NCBI RefSeq assembly: GCF_028649455.1 | Contig: NZ_JAQSIO010000003.1 | Location: forward strand, 248,001-312,000 | Source of the DNA: Curvibacter microcysteis | GTDB taxonomy: Bacteria > Pseudomonadota > Gammaproteobacteria > Burkholderiales > Burkholderiaceae_C | Reading direction: 5' to 3' | DNA length: 64,000 nucleotides | Position numbers and translations under genes: made by a program | Shown here: piece after piece, positions 1 through 10,922 of the stretch | How the letters are laid out: the number at the start of each line of letters is the position of its first letter | Numbering within the stretch: the first letter of the stretch is position 1 | Notes under the pieces: model-generated | The model's input: only the letters and a program-made list of their open reading frames with translations | What the model was told of the DNA's origin: nothing | Database searches by the model: none

Positions 1-603
1 CGCAACGTGGGCTTGGACGAAAGCGCGGGCGCCAATCAGCTCAACCGAGTGGTGCGCAATGCCTTCCAGGAGGAAGTCAACAAGCGCACCGTGAAAGAGC
101 TGCTCTCGCTCAAGCGCGATGCGCTGATGACCGACGTGCGCCGCGAAGTGCTGGCGGTCGTCAAGGGCGCCAAGCCTTGGGGCGTTGACGTGGTCGATGT
201 GCGCATCACCCGTGTCGACTATGTGGACGCCATCACCGAGTCGGTCTACCGCCGCATGGAGGCCGAGCGCAAGCGCGTGGCCAATGAACTGCGTTCCACC
301 GGCGGAGCCGAGGGCGAAAAAATCCGAGCCGACGCTGACCGCCAGCGCGAAGTCACCATTGCCAATGCCTACCGCGAAGCCCAGCAGATCAAGGGCGAGG
401 GCGACGCCGAGGCCGCCCGCATTTACGCTGAGGCTTTTGGCAAGGACCCGGCCTTTGCCCAGTTCTACCGCAGCCTGGATGCGTACAAGGCCACGCTCAA
501 CAAGAAGAGCGATGTCGTGGTGGTGGACCCTTCCAGCTCGGAGTTCTTCCGTGTCTTCCGCGGCGGGGCTGGTGCCGCTGGTGCGGCCGCCGCCAAGAAG
601 TGA
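1..603 (+). CDS. hflC: HflC, SPFH/band-7 protease modulator (C-terminal part, cut by window edge)
   Basis: The reading frame is open from base 1 and encodes the last 200 residues of an SPFH/band-7 protein. HflC and its partner HflK form an inner-membrane complex around the FtsH protease and modulate its activity. The visible part holds the end of the band-7 domain (VDVVDVRITRVDY) and then a long charged, Ala- and Glu-rich coiled coil (about residues 85-145), followed by a Gly/Ala-rich tail, all typical of HflC. The N-terminal membrane anchor lies outside the window. The order hflC, DUF2065, hisZ, purA is the usual betaproteobacterial one, which supports HflC rather than HflK or another SPFH protein. 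The GTG at base 7 is internal and should not be taken as a start. Confidence 0.93.
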   Translation, partial: RNVGLDESAGANQLNRVVRNAFQEEVNKRTVKELLSLKRDALMTDVRREVLAVVKGAKPWGVDVVDVRITRVDYVDAITESVYRRMEAERKRVANELRSTGGAEGEKIRADADRQREVTIANAYREAQQIKGEGDAEAARIYAEAFGKDPAFAQFYRSLDAYKATLNKKSDVVVVDPSSSEFFRVFRGGAGAAGAAAAKK

Positions 604-612
604 GTCCCGGTT

Positions 613-801
613 TTGGAGCTCGATGCCCTGTGGCTGGCGCTGGCCTTCGTCCTGGTGATTGAGGGGCTGTTCCCTTTCATTTCACCCGGTGGCTGGCGCC
701 AAACGTTCAGCCGTCTTTTGCAGTTGCAAGACGGTCAAATTCGCTTCGTAGGCCTGCTCAGCATCCTCGCTGGTTTGGCCTTGGTGTGGGCACTCTCCTG
801 A
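613..801 (+). CDS. DUF2065 (YjeT-like) small membrane protein
   Basis: This encodes 62 residues with two hydrophobic stretches (about residues 5-22 and 41-60) separated by a short polar stretch with Arg and Gln, so it is probably a two-pass inner-membrane protein. The conserved pattern of an early Glu-Gly-Leu followed by Pro-Phe and a central Pro-Gly-Gly-Trp matches the DUF2065/YjeT family. Its function is unknown, but it sits between hflC and purA in many proteobacteria. The start is TTG, 9 bases after the hflC stop, with no clear Shine-Dalgarno sequence, so translation is probably coupled to hflC. Confidence 0.82.
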   Translation: MELDALWLALAFVLVIEGLFPFISPGGWRQTFSRLLQLQDGQIRFVGLLSILAGLALVWALS

Positions 802-854
802 GTGGCCCCGCCAACATCTGTAAAATCGCGGTTTTAACAGCCCCCCCTTTATCC

Positions 855-3390
<2,536 letters not shown>

Positions 3391-3427
3391 TTGGTTTTTA
3401 CTTTCTCCGACAATTTCAACAATAATG

Positions 3428-3458
3428 AGCCCGCTGCCTGAGCGCAGCGGGCTTTTTT
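3428..3458 (+). terminator. Rho-independent terminator after purA
   Basis: A perfect 9-bp stem (AGCCCGCTG pairing with CAGCGGGCT) with an 8-base loop is followed by a run of six T residues. It lies between purA and the phosphoribosyltransferase gene, so the latter needs its own promoter or readthrough. Confidence 0.9.
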
Positions 3459-3483
3459 GGTTATTCCACCCAGGAGCTATCCG

Positions 3484-4008
3484 ATGCTGACCGAAGACGG
3501 CAAACACCTGTACGTGAGCTACGACGAGTACCACAGCCTGATTGAAAAACTGGCCATCAAGATCCATCAATCGGGTTGGCAGTTCGACACCATCCTGTGT
3601 CTGGCTCGCGGCGGCATGCGCCCAGGCGACATCCTGAGCCGTATTTTTGACAAGCCCTTGGCCATCATGTCGACCAGTTCTTACCGTGCCGAAGCCGGTA
3701 CGGTGCAGGGCCACCTCGACATCGCCCGCTTCATCACCACGCCCAAGGGCGAAATCGCTGGCCGCGTGCTGCTGGTCGATGACTTGGCTGATTCGGGCCA
3801 CACGCTGAACGCGGTGATCAACATGCTAAAGACCAACTACAGCCCCATCACGGAGCTGCGCAGCGCCGTGATCTGGACCAAGCAGGTCTCGATCTTCAGC
3901 CCTGACTACTCGGTGGAGTACCTGCCCAGCAACCCCTGGATCCACCAACCCTTCGAAAGCTACGACAGCCTGCGGCCCGAAAAGCTGCTCGAAAAGTGGA
4001 AGATCTGA
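3484..4008 (+). CDS. Phosphoribosyltransferase (hypoxanthine/guanine type)
   Basis: This 174-residue protein has the type I phosphoribosyltransferase fold. The PRPP-binding signature VLLVDDLADSGHTL lies at about residues 95-108 and an early CLARGGMRPGD loop at about residues 38-48. It would transfer phosphoribose from PRPP to a purine base (salvage). The substrate cannot be read with certainty, but neighbourhood with purA and similarity to hypoxanthine/xanthine-guanine enzymes suggest a purine. ATG 3484 is chosen because AGGAGC sits 7 bases upstream; the upstream in-frame GTG at 3457 lies inside the purA terminator. It is followed by a terminator at 4051-4085 that also serves the convergent gene. 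Confidence 0.88.
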   Translation: MLTEDGKHLYVSYDEYHSLIEKLAIKIHQSGWQFDTILCLARGGMRPGDILSRIFDKPLAIMSTSSYRAEAGTVQGHLDIARFITTPKGEIAGRVLLVDDLADSGHTLNAVINMLKTNYSPITELRSAVIWTKQVSIFSPDYSVEYLPSNPWIHQPFESYDSLRPEKLLEKWKI

Positions 4009-4050
4009 GCCCTCTGACCTGAGGCGGCCTGCTGCGGCAGGCCCATCGAA

Positions 4051-4085
4051 AAAAAGCCCCGCATGGCAACATGCGGGGCTTTTTT
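4051..4085. terminator. Bidirectional intrinsic terminator
   Basis: A 9-bp GC-rich stem (GCCCCGCAT with ATGCGGGGC) is extended by an A-run on the left and a T-run on the right. It can therefore end the phosphoribosyltransferase transcript on the plus strand and the MinD-like ATPase transcript on the minus strand. Confidence 0.88.
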
Positions 4086-4107
4086 CATGGGCGGAGCCTC
4101 AGGGGGG

Positions 4108-4926
4108 TCAGGACCCGTTTGGCGTCAACACGGTCTCGTCGATCTTATTGGCCAACTGGGCAATCGCCAGCGCAGCCGGGCTGTTGGGGTTGTTCAGCGA
4201 CAGCAGCTGACGGCGCATCACGGCGTCGCGCACCGAGGGGTCGGCCGGAATGTCACCGAGGTGAATCAAACGCACTGGGCGACCTGTGTCCGTGCTCACA
4301 AAGCGGTCCAGCACCTGCTGCAACTGACCCGTGATGGCGCGGCCATCGCCTGGGCGGACAGTCTGGTTGATGATCATTCGCACATGGCGGCGCTTTTGCT
4401 GCATCGACAGCACCTTGATGGCTGCGTAAGCGTCGGTCAGCGAGGTCGGCTCAGGCGTGGCCACGATCAGCACTTCGCCGGCCAGCGAGATGGCAAACAG
4501 CACCACATCCGAAATGCCCGCGCCGGTGTCCAGCAGCACCACGTCAAAGCGCGGCAGCAAACCCTTGAGCACGCGCACGAATTCGTCACGCACCTCGGGG
4601 GTCAGGCGCGAGTATTCAACCATGCCCGAGCCTGCCAGCAACACCGAGAAGCCGCCTGGGGCTTTGACAATGGCTTGGTCCACCGTGGCTTTGCCCGTGA
4701 ACACATCGTGCAGGGTGACTTTGGGGTGCAGGTTGAGCACCACGTCCAAATTGGCCAGGCCCAGGTCGGCGTCCAGGACCAGCACACGTTGGCCTCGGCG
4801 TGTCAGGGCAGCAGCCAGGTTGGCCGCCACGAACGTCTTGCCGACGCCGCCTTTGCCGCTGGTGATGGCCATGACCTTGGCCGATACGGCGGCTGGGTGG
4901 AGGGTGGGTTTCAGCGCTTCGCTCAT
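4108..4926 (-). CDS. MinD/ParA-family P-loop ATPase (FlhG/YlxH-like)
   Basis: This 272-residue ATPase has a deviant Walker A motif (SGKGGVGKT, about residues 23-31), a switch I segment LDADLGLANLDV and a Walker B region DVVLLDTGAG. These place it in the MinD/ParA group, closest in pattern to FlhG/YlxH (MinD2), which sets flagellar number and position. No flagellar genes are adjacent, so the FlhG assignment rests on sequence pattern only, and a role in positioning some other complex is possible. The start codon lies 4 bases downstream of the stop of the diguanylate cyclase gene, so the two form an operon. That links it to c-di-GMP signalling and to the chemotaxis genes elsewhere in the window. 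Confidence 0.85.
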   Translation of the reverse strand: MSEALKPTLHPAAVSAKVMAITSGKGGVGKTFVAANLAAALTRRGQRVLVLDADLGLANLDVVLNLHPKVTLHDVFTGKATVDQAIVKAPGGFSVLLAGSGMVEYSRLTPEVRDEFVRVLKGLLPRFDVVLLDTGAGISDVVLFAISLAGEVLIVATPEPTSLTDAYAAIKVLSMQQKRRHVRMIINQTVRPGDGRAITGQLQQVLDRFVSTDTGRPVRLIHLGDIPADPSVRDAVMRRQLLSLNNPNSPAALAIAQLANKIDETVLTPNGS

Positions 4927-4930
4927 CTAT

Positions 4931-5704
4931 TCACTTTCGGTTGGCGCTGTCGGCCGGGTCGCTGATGGGGGGGGCCATCTCGTCTGTCGTGGGGTCGGGC
5001 AGGTGGTAAAAAAGCAAACCTTTCTCCTCCGCACTGACGGTGCTGTCGGGTGGGAAGTCCAGACAGACGCGGTTGCGGCCCTCTGATTTGGCTCGGTACA
5101 ACTGATGATCGGCGCGCTCAATCCAGGTCGGGATGCTGGCCTTGACCCAGGGCAGGGTGAAGGAGCCGCCAATGCTCACCGTCACCCGGATTTGCAGACC
5201 GGGCTCGATGGCGATGGAGGTGCTTTCCACAATGCTGCGGATGCGCTCGGCGACCGCCTCGCCGAAAGCGGCTTGGCAGCCGGGCAGGACCACGGCGAAC
5301 TCTTCTCCGCCGTAGCGGGCCAGGGTGTCCATGGGCCGCACGCAGCTGGCCAGGGTTTGGGCCACGGCCTGCAGGACGATGTCACCAGCGGGGTGGCCGT
5401 AGGTGTCATTGACGACTTTGAAGTGGTCAATGTCAAGCATCAACAGCAGCGCCGATTCGCCGGTTCGGGTGACGCGGTCGACTTCGCGATCCAGCACCGC
5501 CCGGAATTGGCGGCGGTTGGCCAAGCCAGTCAGGGGGTCTTTCAGCGACAACTCGCACAGCCCGTCGATGAGCTGTTGCAGGTAGCCGGTGGGGGAGTCC
5601 GCTTCGGGTGAAGTGATTTCTTCATCCGAGGCCAGCAAGGCCTGTGCGGTATCGAGGCGCAGTTGGCTGAGTTCGATCGATGCAGGGGCCGGGTTGGAGG
5701 ACAC
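4931..5704 (-). CDS. Diguanylate cyclase (GGDEF domain)
   Basis: This protein of 257 residues makes c-di-GMP from two GTP. After about 60 poorly conserved residues comes a complete GGDEF domain: DPLTGLANRRQF, DIDHFKVVNDTYGHPAGD and the active-site GGEEF in RYGGEEFAVVLPG. An RPMD tetrapeptide five residues before GGEEF matches the RxxD inhibitory site, so product feedback is expected. There is no transmembrane segment or recognised sensor domain, so it is probably cytoplasmic. It is the first gene of a two-gene operon with the MinD-like ATPase, which suggests joint control of motility or polar localisation. Confidence 0.93.
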   Translation of the reverse strand: MSSNPAPASIELSQLRLDTAQALLASDEEITSPEADSPTGYLQQLIDGLCELSLKDPLTGLANRRQFRAVLDREVDRVTRTGESALLLMLDIDHFKVVNDTYGHPAGDIVLQAVAQTLASCVRPMDTLARYGGEEFAVVLPGCQAAFGEAVAERIRSIVESTSIAIEPGLQIRVTVSIGGSFTLPWVKASIPTWIERADHQLYRAKSEGRNRVCLDFPPDSTVSAEEKGLLFYHLPDPTTDEMAPPISDPADSANRK

Positions 5705-5765
5705 GAAGGGTCTTGGACAAGAGTTTGGGCAAGTTTAACAGTACCGTTCGTCTCGCTCGCCCGAG

Positions 5766-5790
5766 AAAAGCCGGCCTTCTACCCGGCTTT
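5766..5790 (-). terminator. Probable terminator of the SulP gene
   Basis: On the minus strand an AAAGCCGG/CCGGCTTT stem with an 8-base loop overlaps the TAA stop of the SulP gene and is followed by a short T-run. The T-tract is only four residues long, so termination may be partial. Confidence 0.5.
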
Positions 5791-7456
5791 ACCGTTGAAT
5801 GGTGAATTTTTGCAACAAGGTCAGAGTTTCTGCATCGGTGCGACCTGTGAACAAAAGCGGTCCCTCCTGGAGGCAGCCCGCCCGGCGCAGCACGGTGTCC
5901 ACGGGCAATTTCAGCCCACTGATGAACAGCGCTATACCGCGTTCGTGCAGCAACAGTGTGATTTGCTGAAACGCCTCCACCCCGGTCACATCGATGCGGT
6001 TGATCGGCTGGGCAAACAGACACACGGCCGCCGTGTCCGGCCGCTGAGCCAGTTGGTCCACCACATGGCGCTCCAAGGTACTGGCCGAAGCAAAGTCCAA
6101 CTCCGCGTCCATGCGCAAGGCCAGGACATCGGGGGCCAGCAGCGGCAGATGCCACAAATGCCGGTCACGCAGACTGCCGTCGGGGTGCAGACCGACCTCG
6201 ATGATGCGGGGGTGCAGGCGCTGGTACAGAAAGTGGGTCAGGCTGGCGATCAGCCCGGCCAGCACCCCCCAGTAGAGTTGCGGTGCTGTCAGTAGCGTCA
6301 GCGCGAAGGTGGCCGCTGCCGTCACGGCTTCGACCCGGGAAATCTTCCAAAGCCCGAGCAACTGCTGCGGCTTGATCAGGTTGAGCACGGCGGCCACCAC
6401 AATCGCGGCCAGCACGGCCTGCGGCACATGGAACATGTAAGGCGTCAGGAACAGGAGCACCACCACCACCAGCAGCACCGAAAACAAGGTGGCCCAACCG
6501 GTTTTGGCCCCCGCGTACAAATTGACGGCCGAGCGTGAAAACGAGGCGCTGATCGGAAACGAGCCACTCAGGCCCGAGGCTATTTTGGCCAGACCCTGGC
6601 CAATCAGGTCCTGGTTTTCGTTCCACTGGGTGCCACCACGCTGGTTCTCTACCTTGGCGCTCGAGGCGGTCTCCAGAAAGCTGATCAGCGTGATCACCAG
6701 GGCCGGCATGATCAGTTGTCCAAATGCATTCAAGGGCAGGGCGCTTGGCCAGTAAAAGCTGGGCAGGCCTGCGGGCAAGGCGCCCACCACCGCGCCCCCT
6801 TGTTGGGCAAAACCCGTCCAGGCACTCAGCGCCCCAGCGCCGATCACCACCAGGATGGCGGCTGGCCAGCGTGGCACCCAGCGTTTGGCGGCCAGCAGGA
6901 GCAGCAGGGAGCCCAGTCCGAAGCCCACAGCGTTCAGATCGTGCGCGTTGGGCGACAGCCAATCGGTGGCCTCGGGCAGCATGCCGCTCAGAGCCCGCAT
7001 TTGCGAGCCCAGGATCAGCAGGGCAGCGGCTTGGGTGAAGCCCGACAAGACGGGCGAGCTGACCAGGTTCAGCAGCCAGCCAAAGCGTCCCAAGCCCAAC
7101 AGCAGTTGCAGGCCACCCGAAAACAGCGCCAGCCAAACGGCCAGCGACACCCAGGTGTCACTGCCGGGTTCGGCCAGGCCCGACAGCGAGGCGCCAATCA
7201 GCAGGCTGCTCAAGGCGGTGGGGCCGACGCCGAGCCGCGTGGACGAACTCCACAACACGGCCACCACAGCGGGCACGATGGAGGCGTAAATGCCGGTGAC
7301 CAGGGGCATGCCCGCCAAGGCCGCATAGGCCACGCCTTGGGGCAGCAGCATCAGGCCCACGGTCATGCCGGCTGCAAACTCATTGAGCAACAAGGCCTTG
7401 GAAGGCCGTGGCCAATTGAGAAAGGGAAACAGGCGGTGCAGGCGGTCGTTGATCAA
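5789..7456 (-). CDS. SulP-family anion transporter with STAS domain
   Basis: This 555-residue integral membrane protein starts with the SulP hallmark AAGMTVGLMLLPQGVAYAALAGMP and continues with about 10-12 hydrophobic segments to about residue 420. The C-terminal cytoplasmic STAS domain (about residues 440-545) includes the conserved NRIDVTGVEAFQQI segment. Family members exchange or symport sulfate, bicarbonate, chloride or dicarboxylates. The substrate cannot be deduced here, although a separate ABC sulfate importer lies at 38.6-42.5 kb. The start codon is TTG with a weak ribosome-binding site, so the N-terminus is uncertain by a few residues. The stop codon lies inside a hairpin. Confidence 0.9.
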   Translation of the reverse strand: MINDRLHRLFPFLNWPRPSKALLLNEFAAGMTVGLMLLPQGVAYAALAGMPLVTGIYASIVPAVVAVLWSSSTRLGVGPTALSSLLIGASLSGLAEPGSDTWVSLAVWLALFSGGLQLLLGLGRFGWLLNLVSSPVLSGFTQAAALLILGSQMRALSGMLPEATDWLSPNAHDLNAVGFGLGSLLLLLAAKRWVPRWPAAILVVIGAGALSAWTGFAQQGGAVVGALPAGLPSFYWPSALPLNAFGQLIMPALVITLISFLETASSAKVENQRGGTQWNENQDLIGQGLAKIASGLSGSFPISASFSRSAVNLYAGAKTGWATLFSVLLVVVVLLFLTPYMFHVPQAVLAAIVVAAVLNLIKPQQLLGLWKISRVEAVTAAATFALTLLTAPQLYWGVLAGLIASLTHFLYQRLHPRIIEVGLHPDGSLRDRHLWHLPLLAPDVLALRMDAELDFASASTLERHVVDQLAQRPDTAAVCLFAQPINRIDVTGVEAFQQITLLLHERGIALFISGLKLPVDTVLRRAGCLQEGPLLFTGRTDAETLTLLQKFTIQR

Positions 7457-7552
7457 GGCAGTTACCGTGGGGGCTTGGATGTCTATAGGTGGTCATTTTG
7501 CGGCCAAAGCCATCTTCATTCCAATGCGGGGCCAGACATCGCGGTGCCGATG

Positions 7553-7583
7553 TTGACCCGCGCTTGCACAGCGCGGCGATAAC
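7553..7583 (+). promoter_or_regulatory. Candidate sigma-70 promoter of the cystathionine beta-lyase gene
   Basis: TTGACC at 7553-7558 and GATAAC at 7578-7583 are separated by 19 bases. The predicted start of transcription falls within a few bases of the ATG at 7592, so the mRNA would have almost no leader. The spacing is longer than optimal. Confidence 0.4.
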
Positions 7584-7591
7584 ATGACGCA

Positions 7592-8824
7592 ATGAACGAG
7601 CCCAAACAGCCCACCCAGCAGCCCCAAACGGCGCTGATTCACCACCCCTATCAGCCCCCAGCCGGTTTTCAGGCGCCCCAGCCTGGCGTCTACAAGGCGT
7701 CGACCGTCATCTTCCCCAACACGGCAGCGATGCGCACGCGCGACTGGCGCAGCCGCCACGGCTACACCTACGGCTTGCACGGCACGCCCACCACCTTCAC
7801 GCTCGAAGAACGTTTGTGCCAGCTTGAAGGGGGGCTGCAGTGCGTTTTGGTGCCCAGCGGGCTGGCTGCCCTGGCCAATGTGGCTTTGGCCTTGCTCCAG
7901 AGCGGTGATGAGGTGCTGATTCCGGACAACGCCTACGGTCCCAACAAGGCTTTGGCTGAGGGCGAGCTGGCGCGCTGGGGCATCAGCCACCAGTGGTACG
8001 ACCCCTTGTCGCCCGCGGACTTGGCGCAGCGCCTGGGGCCGCGCACCCGCCTGGTCTGGTTGGAAGCGCCGGGCTCGGTGACCATGGAGTTTCCCGACCT
8101 GCCGGCCTTGACGCGGCTGTGCCGCGAGCACGGCGTGATCAGTGCGCTGGACAACACCTGGGGCGCTGGCCTGGCCTTCAACCCCTTTGATTTCGGTGAA
8201 GGCTGGGGCGTGGACATCAGCGCCCATGCGTTGACCAAGTACCCCAGCGGCGGGGGCGATGTGCTCATGGGCAGCGTCATCACCCGCGACGAGGCCCTGC
8301 ACCTGCGCATCAAGGGCACGCACATGCGCCTGGGACTGGGCGTGGGCGCCAATGACGTCGAGACCCTGCTGCGCTCCTTGCCCAGCACGGCCTTGCGCTA
8401 CCGAGCCCATGACCACGCAGCCCGCCAACTCGCGGGCTGGCTGCAGCAACGCGCCGAAGTGGTTCAGGTGCTGCACCCCGCCTTGGCTGGCGCGCCGGGA
8501 CATGCCCAATGGCAGGCCTTGTGTGGCGCCGCCGATGGGGGAGCGGGTGCAGCGGCGGGCTTGTTCAGCATCTTGCTGGACTCGCGTTACAGCCCCGCTC
8601 AGGTGGACGCGTTCTGCGATGCCCTGAAGCTCTTCAAACTCGGCTACAGCTGGGGCGGGCCGATCAGCCTGGTTGTGCCTTACGCGCTGCGCTCCATGCG
8701 CCACCAGCCCACGCCGCATTTGCATGACGGTCACCTGGTGCGTTTCTCCATTGGTTTGGAAGCGGTGACGGACCTCCAAGCCGATCTGGCGCAGGCCCTC
8801 GCCGCGGCCTTGCCGTCTTTGTGA
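7592..8824 (+). CDS. metC: Cystathionine beta-lyase (PLP-dependent, Cys/Met metabolism family)
   Basis: This 410-residue PLP enzyme of the Cys/Met-metabolism family would cleave cystathionine to homocysteine, ammonia and pyruvate. Visible signatures are YTYGLHGTPTTFTLEERL near residue 55, the VPSGLAALANVAL cofactor loop, SALDNTWGAGLAFNPFDFG, and the Schiff-base lysine in SAHALTKYPSGGGDVLMGS (about residue 215). The KLGYSWGGPISL region fits beta-lyase rather than gamma-synthase subfamilies, but substrate choice inside this family is hard to assign from sequence. The gene stands alone, divergent from the SulP gene. Confidence 0.88.
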   Translation: MNEPKQPTQQPQTALIHHPYQPPAGFQAPQPGVYKASTVIFPNTAAMRTRDWRSRHGYTYGLHGTPTTFTLEERLCQLEGGLQCVLVPSGLAALANVALALLQSGDEVLIPDNAYGPNKALAEGELARWGISHQWYDPLSPADLAQRLGPRTRLVWLEAPGSVTMEFPDLPALTRLCREHGVISALDNTWGAGLAFNPFDFGEGWGVDISAHALTKYPSGGGDVLMGSVITRDEALHLRIKGTHMRLGLGVGANDVETLLRSLPSTALRYRAHDHAARQLAGWLQQRAEVVQVLHPALAGAPGHAQWQALCGAADGGAGAAAGLFSILLDSRYSPAQVDAFCDALKLFKLGYSWGGPISLVVPYALRSMRHQPTPHLHDGHLVRFSIGLEAVTDLQADLAQALAAALPSL

Positions 8825-8964
8825 GTTGGACGGGCCCTTGGGCCGCTTGAAAGAGCAGCCCAGGCCCAAGCTTGGTAGTTTCCTGAGTAGCGCCTGACCA
8901 GGGTGCCGGTTAGCCTGAGGGGGCTTCTTCAGCTCCCTTTCTTGCGCAAAGGCTCAGGCACCCC

Positions 8965-9840
8965 ATGGCAGCACCTCTTGCACACGACCCGGTTCCGGGC
9001 GCATCCGTTCCCCCCAACACCCCTGAATCGGGTCACGCCCCCGACAGCGCCGAGGCCTCCCGCCTGCGCCTCGCGCCGCTGCACTTCTCAGATCCTTGGC
9101 GTTGGTTGGCGCGCGGCGCGGCCGACCTCATCGCGGCGCCCGGCATTGCGCTGTTTTACGGCGTTTGTTTTTGGGGCATGGCGTTGTTGCTGGGCTGGGT
9201 GTTCCGCAGCAATCCCGAATACACCATGTCGATCGCGTCCGGCTGCCTGCTTCTGGGGCCGTTCTTGGCCATGGGCCTGTACGACGCCAGCCGCCGCCGT
9301 GAACTCGGTCTGAAGCCCGAGTTGGGGCGGTCCATCGTCTGCTGGGACCAGCACATGGGCAGCATGGCCATGCTGGTGCTGGTCTTGATGGTGCTTGAAC
9401 TGATCTGGGGGCGTGCCTCTCTGGTGGTGTTTGCGGTGTTCTTCAACACCGGCATGCCGTCCACCACAGGCGTCATCCAGGCGGTGTTCAACCCGGAGAA
9501 CTGGGAATTTGTCGCGGTCTACACCGTGGTGGGCGGCATTTTTGCCAGCCTGGTGTTCTCGATTGCCGTGGTCTCCATTCCCATGATCCTGGACCGCGAC
9601 ACCGACGCCATCACCGCGGCCATCACCAGCATCCGCGTGGTGCTGGGCCACACGGGGGTGATGCTGTTTTGGGGCGCTTTGATCACCGTCTTGGTCGCCT
9701 TGGCGCTGTGGCCCTGGGGCCTGGGGCTGGTGTTGTTGGGGCCCTGGCTGGGCCATGCGACCTGGCATGCTTATCGGGGCGCGGTTCAGTGGCCAGGGTC
9801 ATCGCCAGCGTCGCCAGAGCCAACTTCCACGCAGGCCTGA
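8965..9840 (+). CDS. DUF2189 family integral membrane protein
   Basis: The protein has 291 residues: a polar Pro-rich N-terminus of about 45 residues, then roughly six transmembrane segments between residues 55 and 270, and a short polar tail. The segments DPWRWLARGAADL, GPFLAMGLYDASRRRE and VSIPMILDRDTDAITAAI match the DUF2189 family of bacterial membrane proteins, sometimes annotated as cytochrome c oxidase subunit I-like. Function is unknown. It is followed by a small highly charged protein gene 60 bases downstream, probably co-transcribed. Confidence 0.78.
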   Translation: MAAPLAHDPVPGASVPPNTPESGHAPDSAEASRLRLAPLHFSDPWRWLARGAADLIAAPGIALFYGVCFWGMALLLGWVFRSNPEYTMSIASGCLLLGPFLAMGLYDASRRRELGLKPELGRSIVCWDQHMGSMAMLVLVLMVLELIWGRASLVVFAVFFNTGMPSTTGVIQAVFNPENWEFVAVYTVVGGIFASLVFSIAVVSIPMILDRDTDAITAAITSIRVVLGHTGVMLFWGALITVLVALALWPWGLGLVLLGPWLGHATWHAYRGAVQWPGSSPASPEPTSTQA

Positions 9841-9899
9841 GCCTGGAGGGGACGGGCCCGGTGTTACAGTGGACTTCAACTGGATAAGGAGAACCCAAC

Positions 9900-10100
9900 T
9901 TGGCAACACCGAACTATGGCTACGAAAAGCGTCAGAAGGAACTGGCGAAGAAACGCAAGAAAGAAGAAAAGCTGAAGGCCAAAGCGGATCGGAAGACGCC
10001 TGGTGGTGAGTCCACCGACAGTGGGAACGAGTTCTCCGAACAGCCCGGCGACACGCCCAGCAGCGTCGCCCCCGCCACCGACACCCCTCCGGCGGCCTGA
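9900..10100 (+). CDS. Small charged hypothetical protein
   Basis: This encodes 66 residues starting with TTG behind a strong ribosome-binding site (AAGGAGA, about 7 bases upstream), which decides the start. The first half is very Lys/Glu-rich (EKRQKELAKKRKKEEKLKAK) and should form a single charged helix. The second half is acidic, Ser/Pro/Thr-rich and probably disordered. I cannot assign a function. Short proteins of this composition are common and conserved in Burkholderiales. It lies between the DUF2189 gene and the convergent esterase gene. Confidence 0.7.
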   Translation: MATPNYGYEKRQKELAKKRKKEEKLKAKADRKTPGGESTDSGNEFSEQPGDTPSSVAPATDTPPAA

Positions 10101-10220
10101 GTTCATCGTTGCGCGTTGATGGGCCCACTGCCGAGCCGCGCACAGACCGCTTGGGCGGGCCATCACCCGCGCTGAGCGCTCCTGGGCATGCTCAAGCCCG
10201 CGTCTCACAAGACGGCTTGA

Positions 10221-10880
10221 TCAGCGCAACAAGCGGCGCAGTTCCGGCCACACATTGGCCAGCATCTGCGGATGCGCCTCTTCGGTCGGGTGGATGCGGT
10301 CGGCCTGGAACAGGCGCAAGGCGTCGGGCCGGTCGGCCACGCCCTTGAGCAAAAAGGGCACCAAGCCGGTTTTCTGGGCCGTCGCTACGCGACCGAAGGC
10401 CCGGCTGAAGTCTTCGCTGTAGGCCGCACCGTAGTTGGGCGGCACCTGCATCCCCACCAGCAGCACGCGGGCCCCGGCGGCCTGACAGGCCTGCACCATC
10501 TGCGTCAGGTTGTCCTCGGTCATCTTGATCGGCAGACCCCGCAAGGCGTCATTGCCCCCCAGTTCAATCACCACCACCTGCGGCTTGTGTTGGGCCAGCA
10601 AAGCTGGCAACCGTGATCGCCCGCCCGAGGTGGTGTCGCCGCTGATGCTGGCGTTCTGCACCTCGAACTGCGGCTTTTCCTGTCGGCCTTTGTCGGCCAG
10701 CAAGGCCACCCAGCCACTGCCTCGGCGCAGGCCATATTCGGCGCTCAGCGAGTCGCCCACCACCAGGACCAAAGGCGGGGCCTTGTTTTGTGCCTTCACC
10801 AAGCCGCCACATGACCCTGCGACGATGCCACCCAACACACTGCGGATAAAGTGACGCCGTGGGCGCTGTGTGTCCGCCAC
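10221..10880 (-). CDS. tesA: SGNH-hydrolase esterase (TesA/arylesterase family)
   Basis: This exported esterase/thioesterase of the SGNH family (about 219 residues) shows all blocks: GDSL-type VVGDSLSAEYGL with the catalytic Ser, the block III GGND, and the C-terminal DRIHPTEEAH that supplies Asp and His. The N-terminus RPRRHFIRSVLGGIVAGSCGGLVKA is a signal peptide with a twin-arginine-like RRHFIR. The start is not certain: GTG at 10880 gives the signal peptide, while a much longer open frame upstream is the antisense of the ABC gene. TesA acts on acyl-CoA or ester substrates in the periplasm. It is divergent from the LolD-type ATPase gene, as tesA and ybbA are in E. coli. Confidence 0.87.
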   Translation of the reverse strand: MADTQRPRRHFIRSVLGGIVAGSCGGLVKAQNKAPPLVLVVGDSLSAEYGLRRGSGWVALLADKGRQEKPQFEVQNASISGDTTSGGRSRLPALLAQHKPQVVVIELGGNDALRGLPIKMTEDNLTQMVQACQAAGARVLLVGMQVPPNYGAAYSEDFSRAFGRVATAQKTGLVPFLLKGVADRPDALRLFQADRIHPTEEAHPQMLANVWPELRRLLR

Positions 10881-10922
10881 CGGCCGCTGATTTTTCAACT
10901 GATTCAAAACGCAAAGCCTTTC

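Noticed and set aside
3397-3426. Promoter for the phosphoribosyltransferase (TTTACT, 18 bases, AATAAT) before the purA terminator
   Set aside because: Transcription would start within the purA terminator hairpin; the match is weak.
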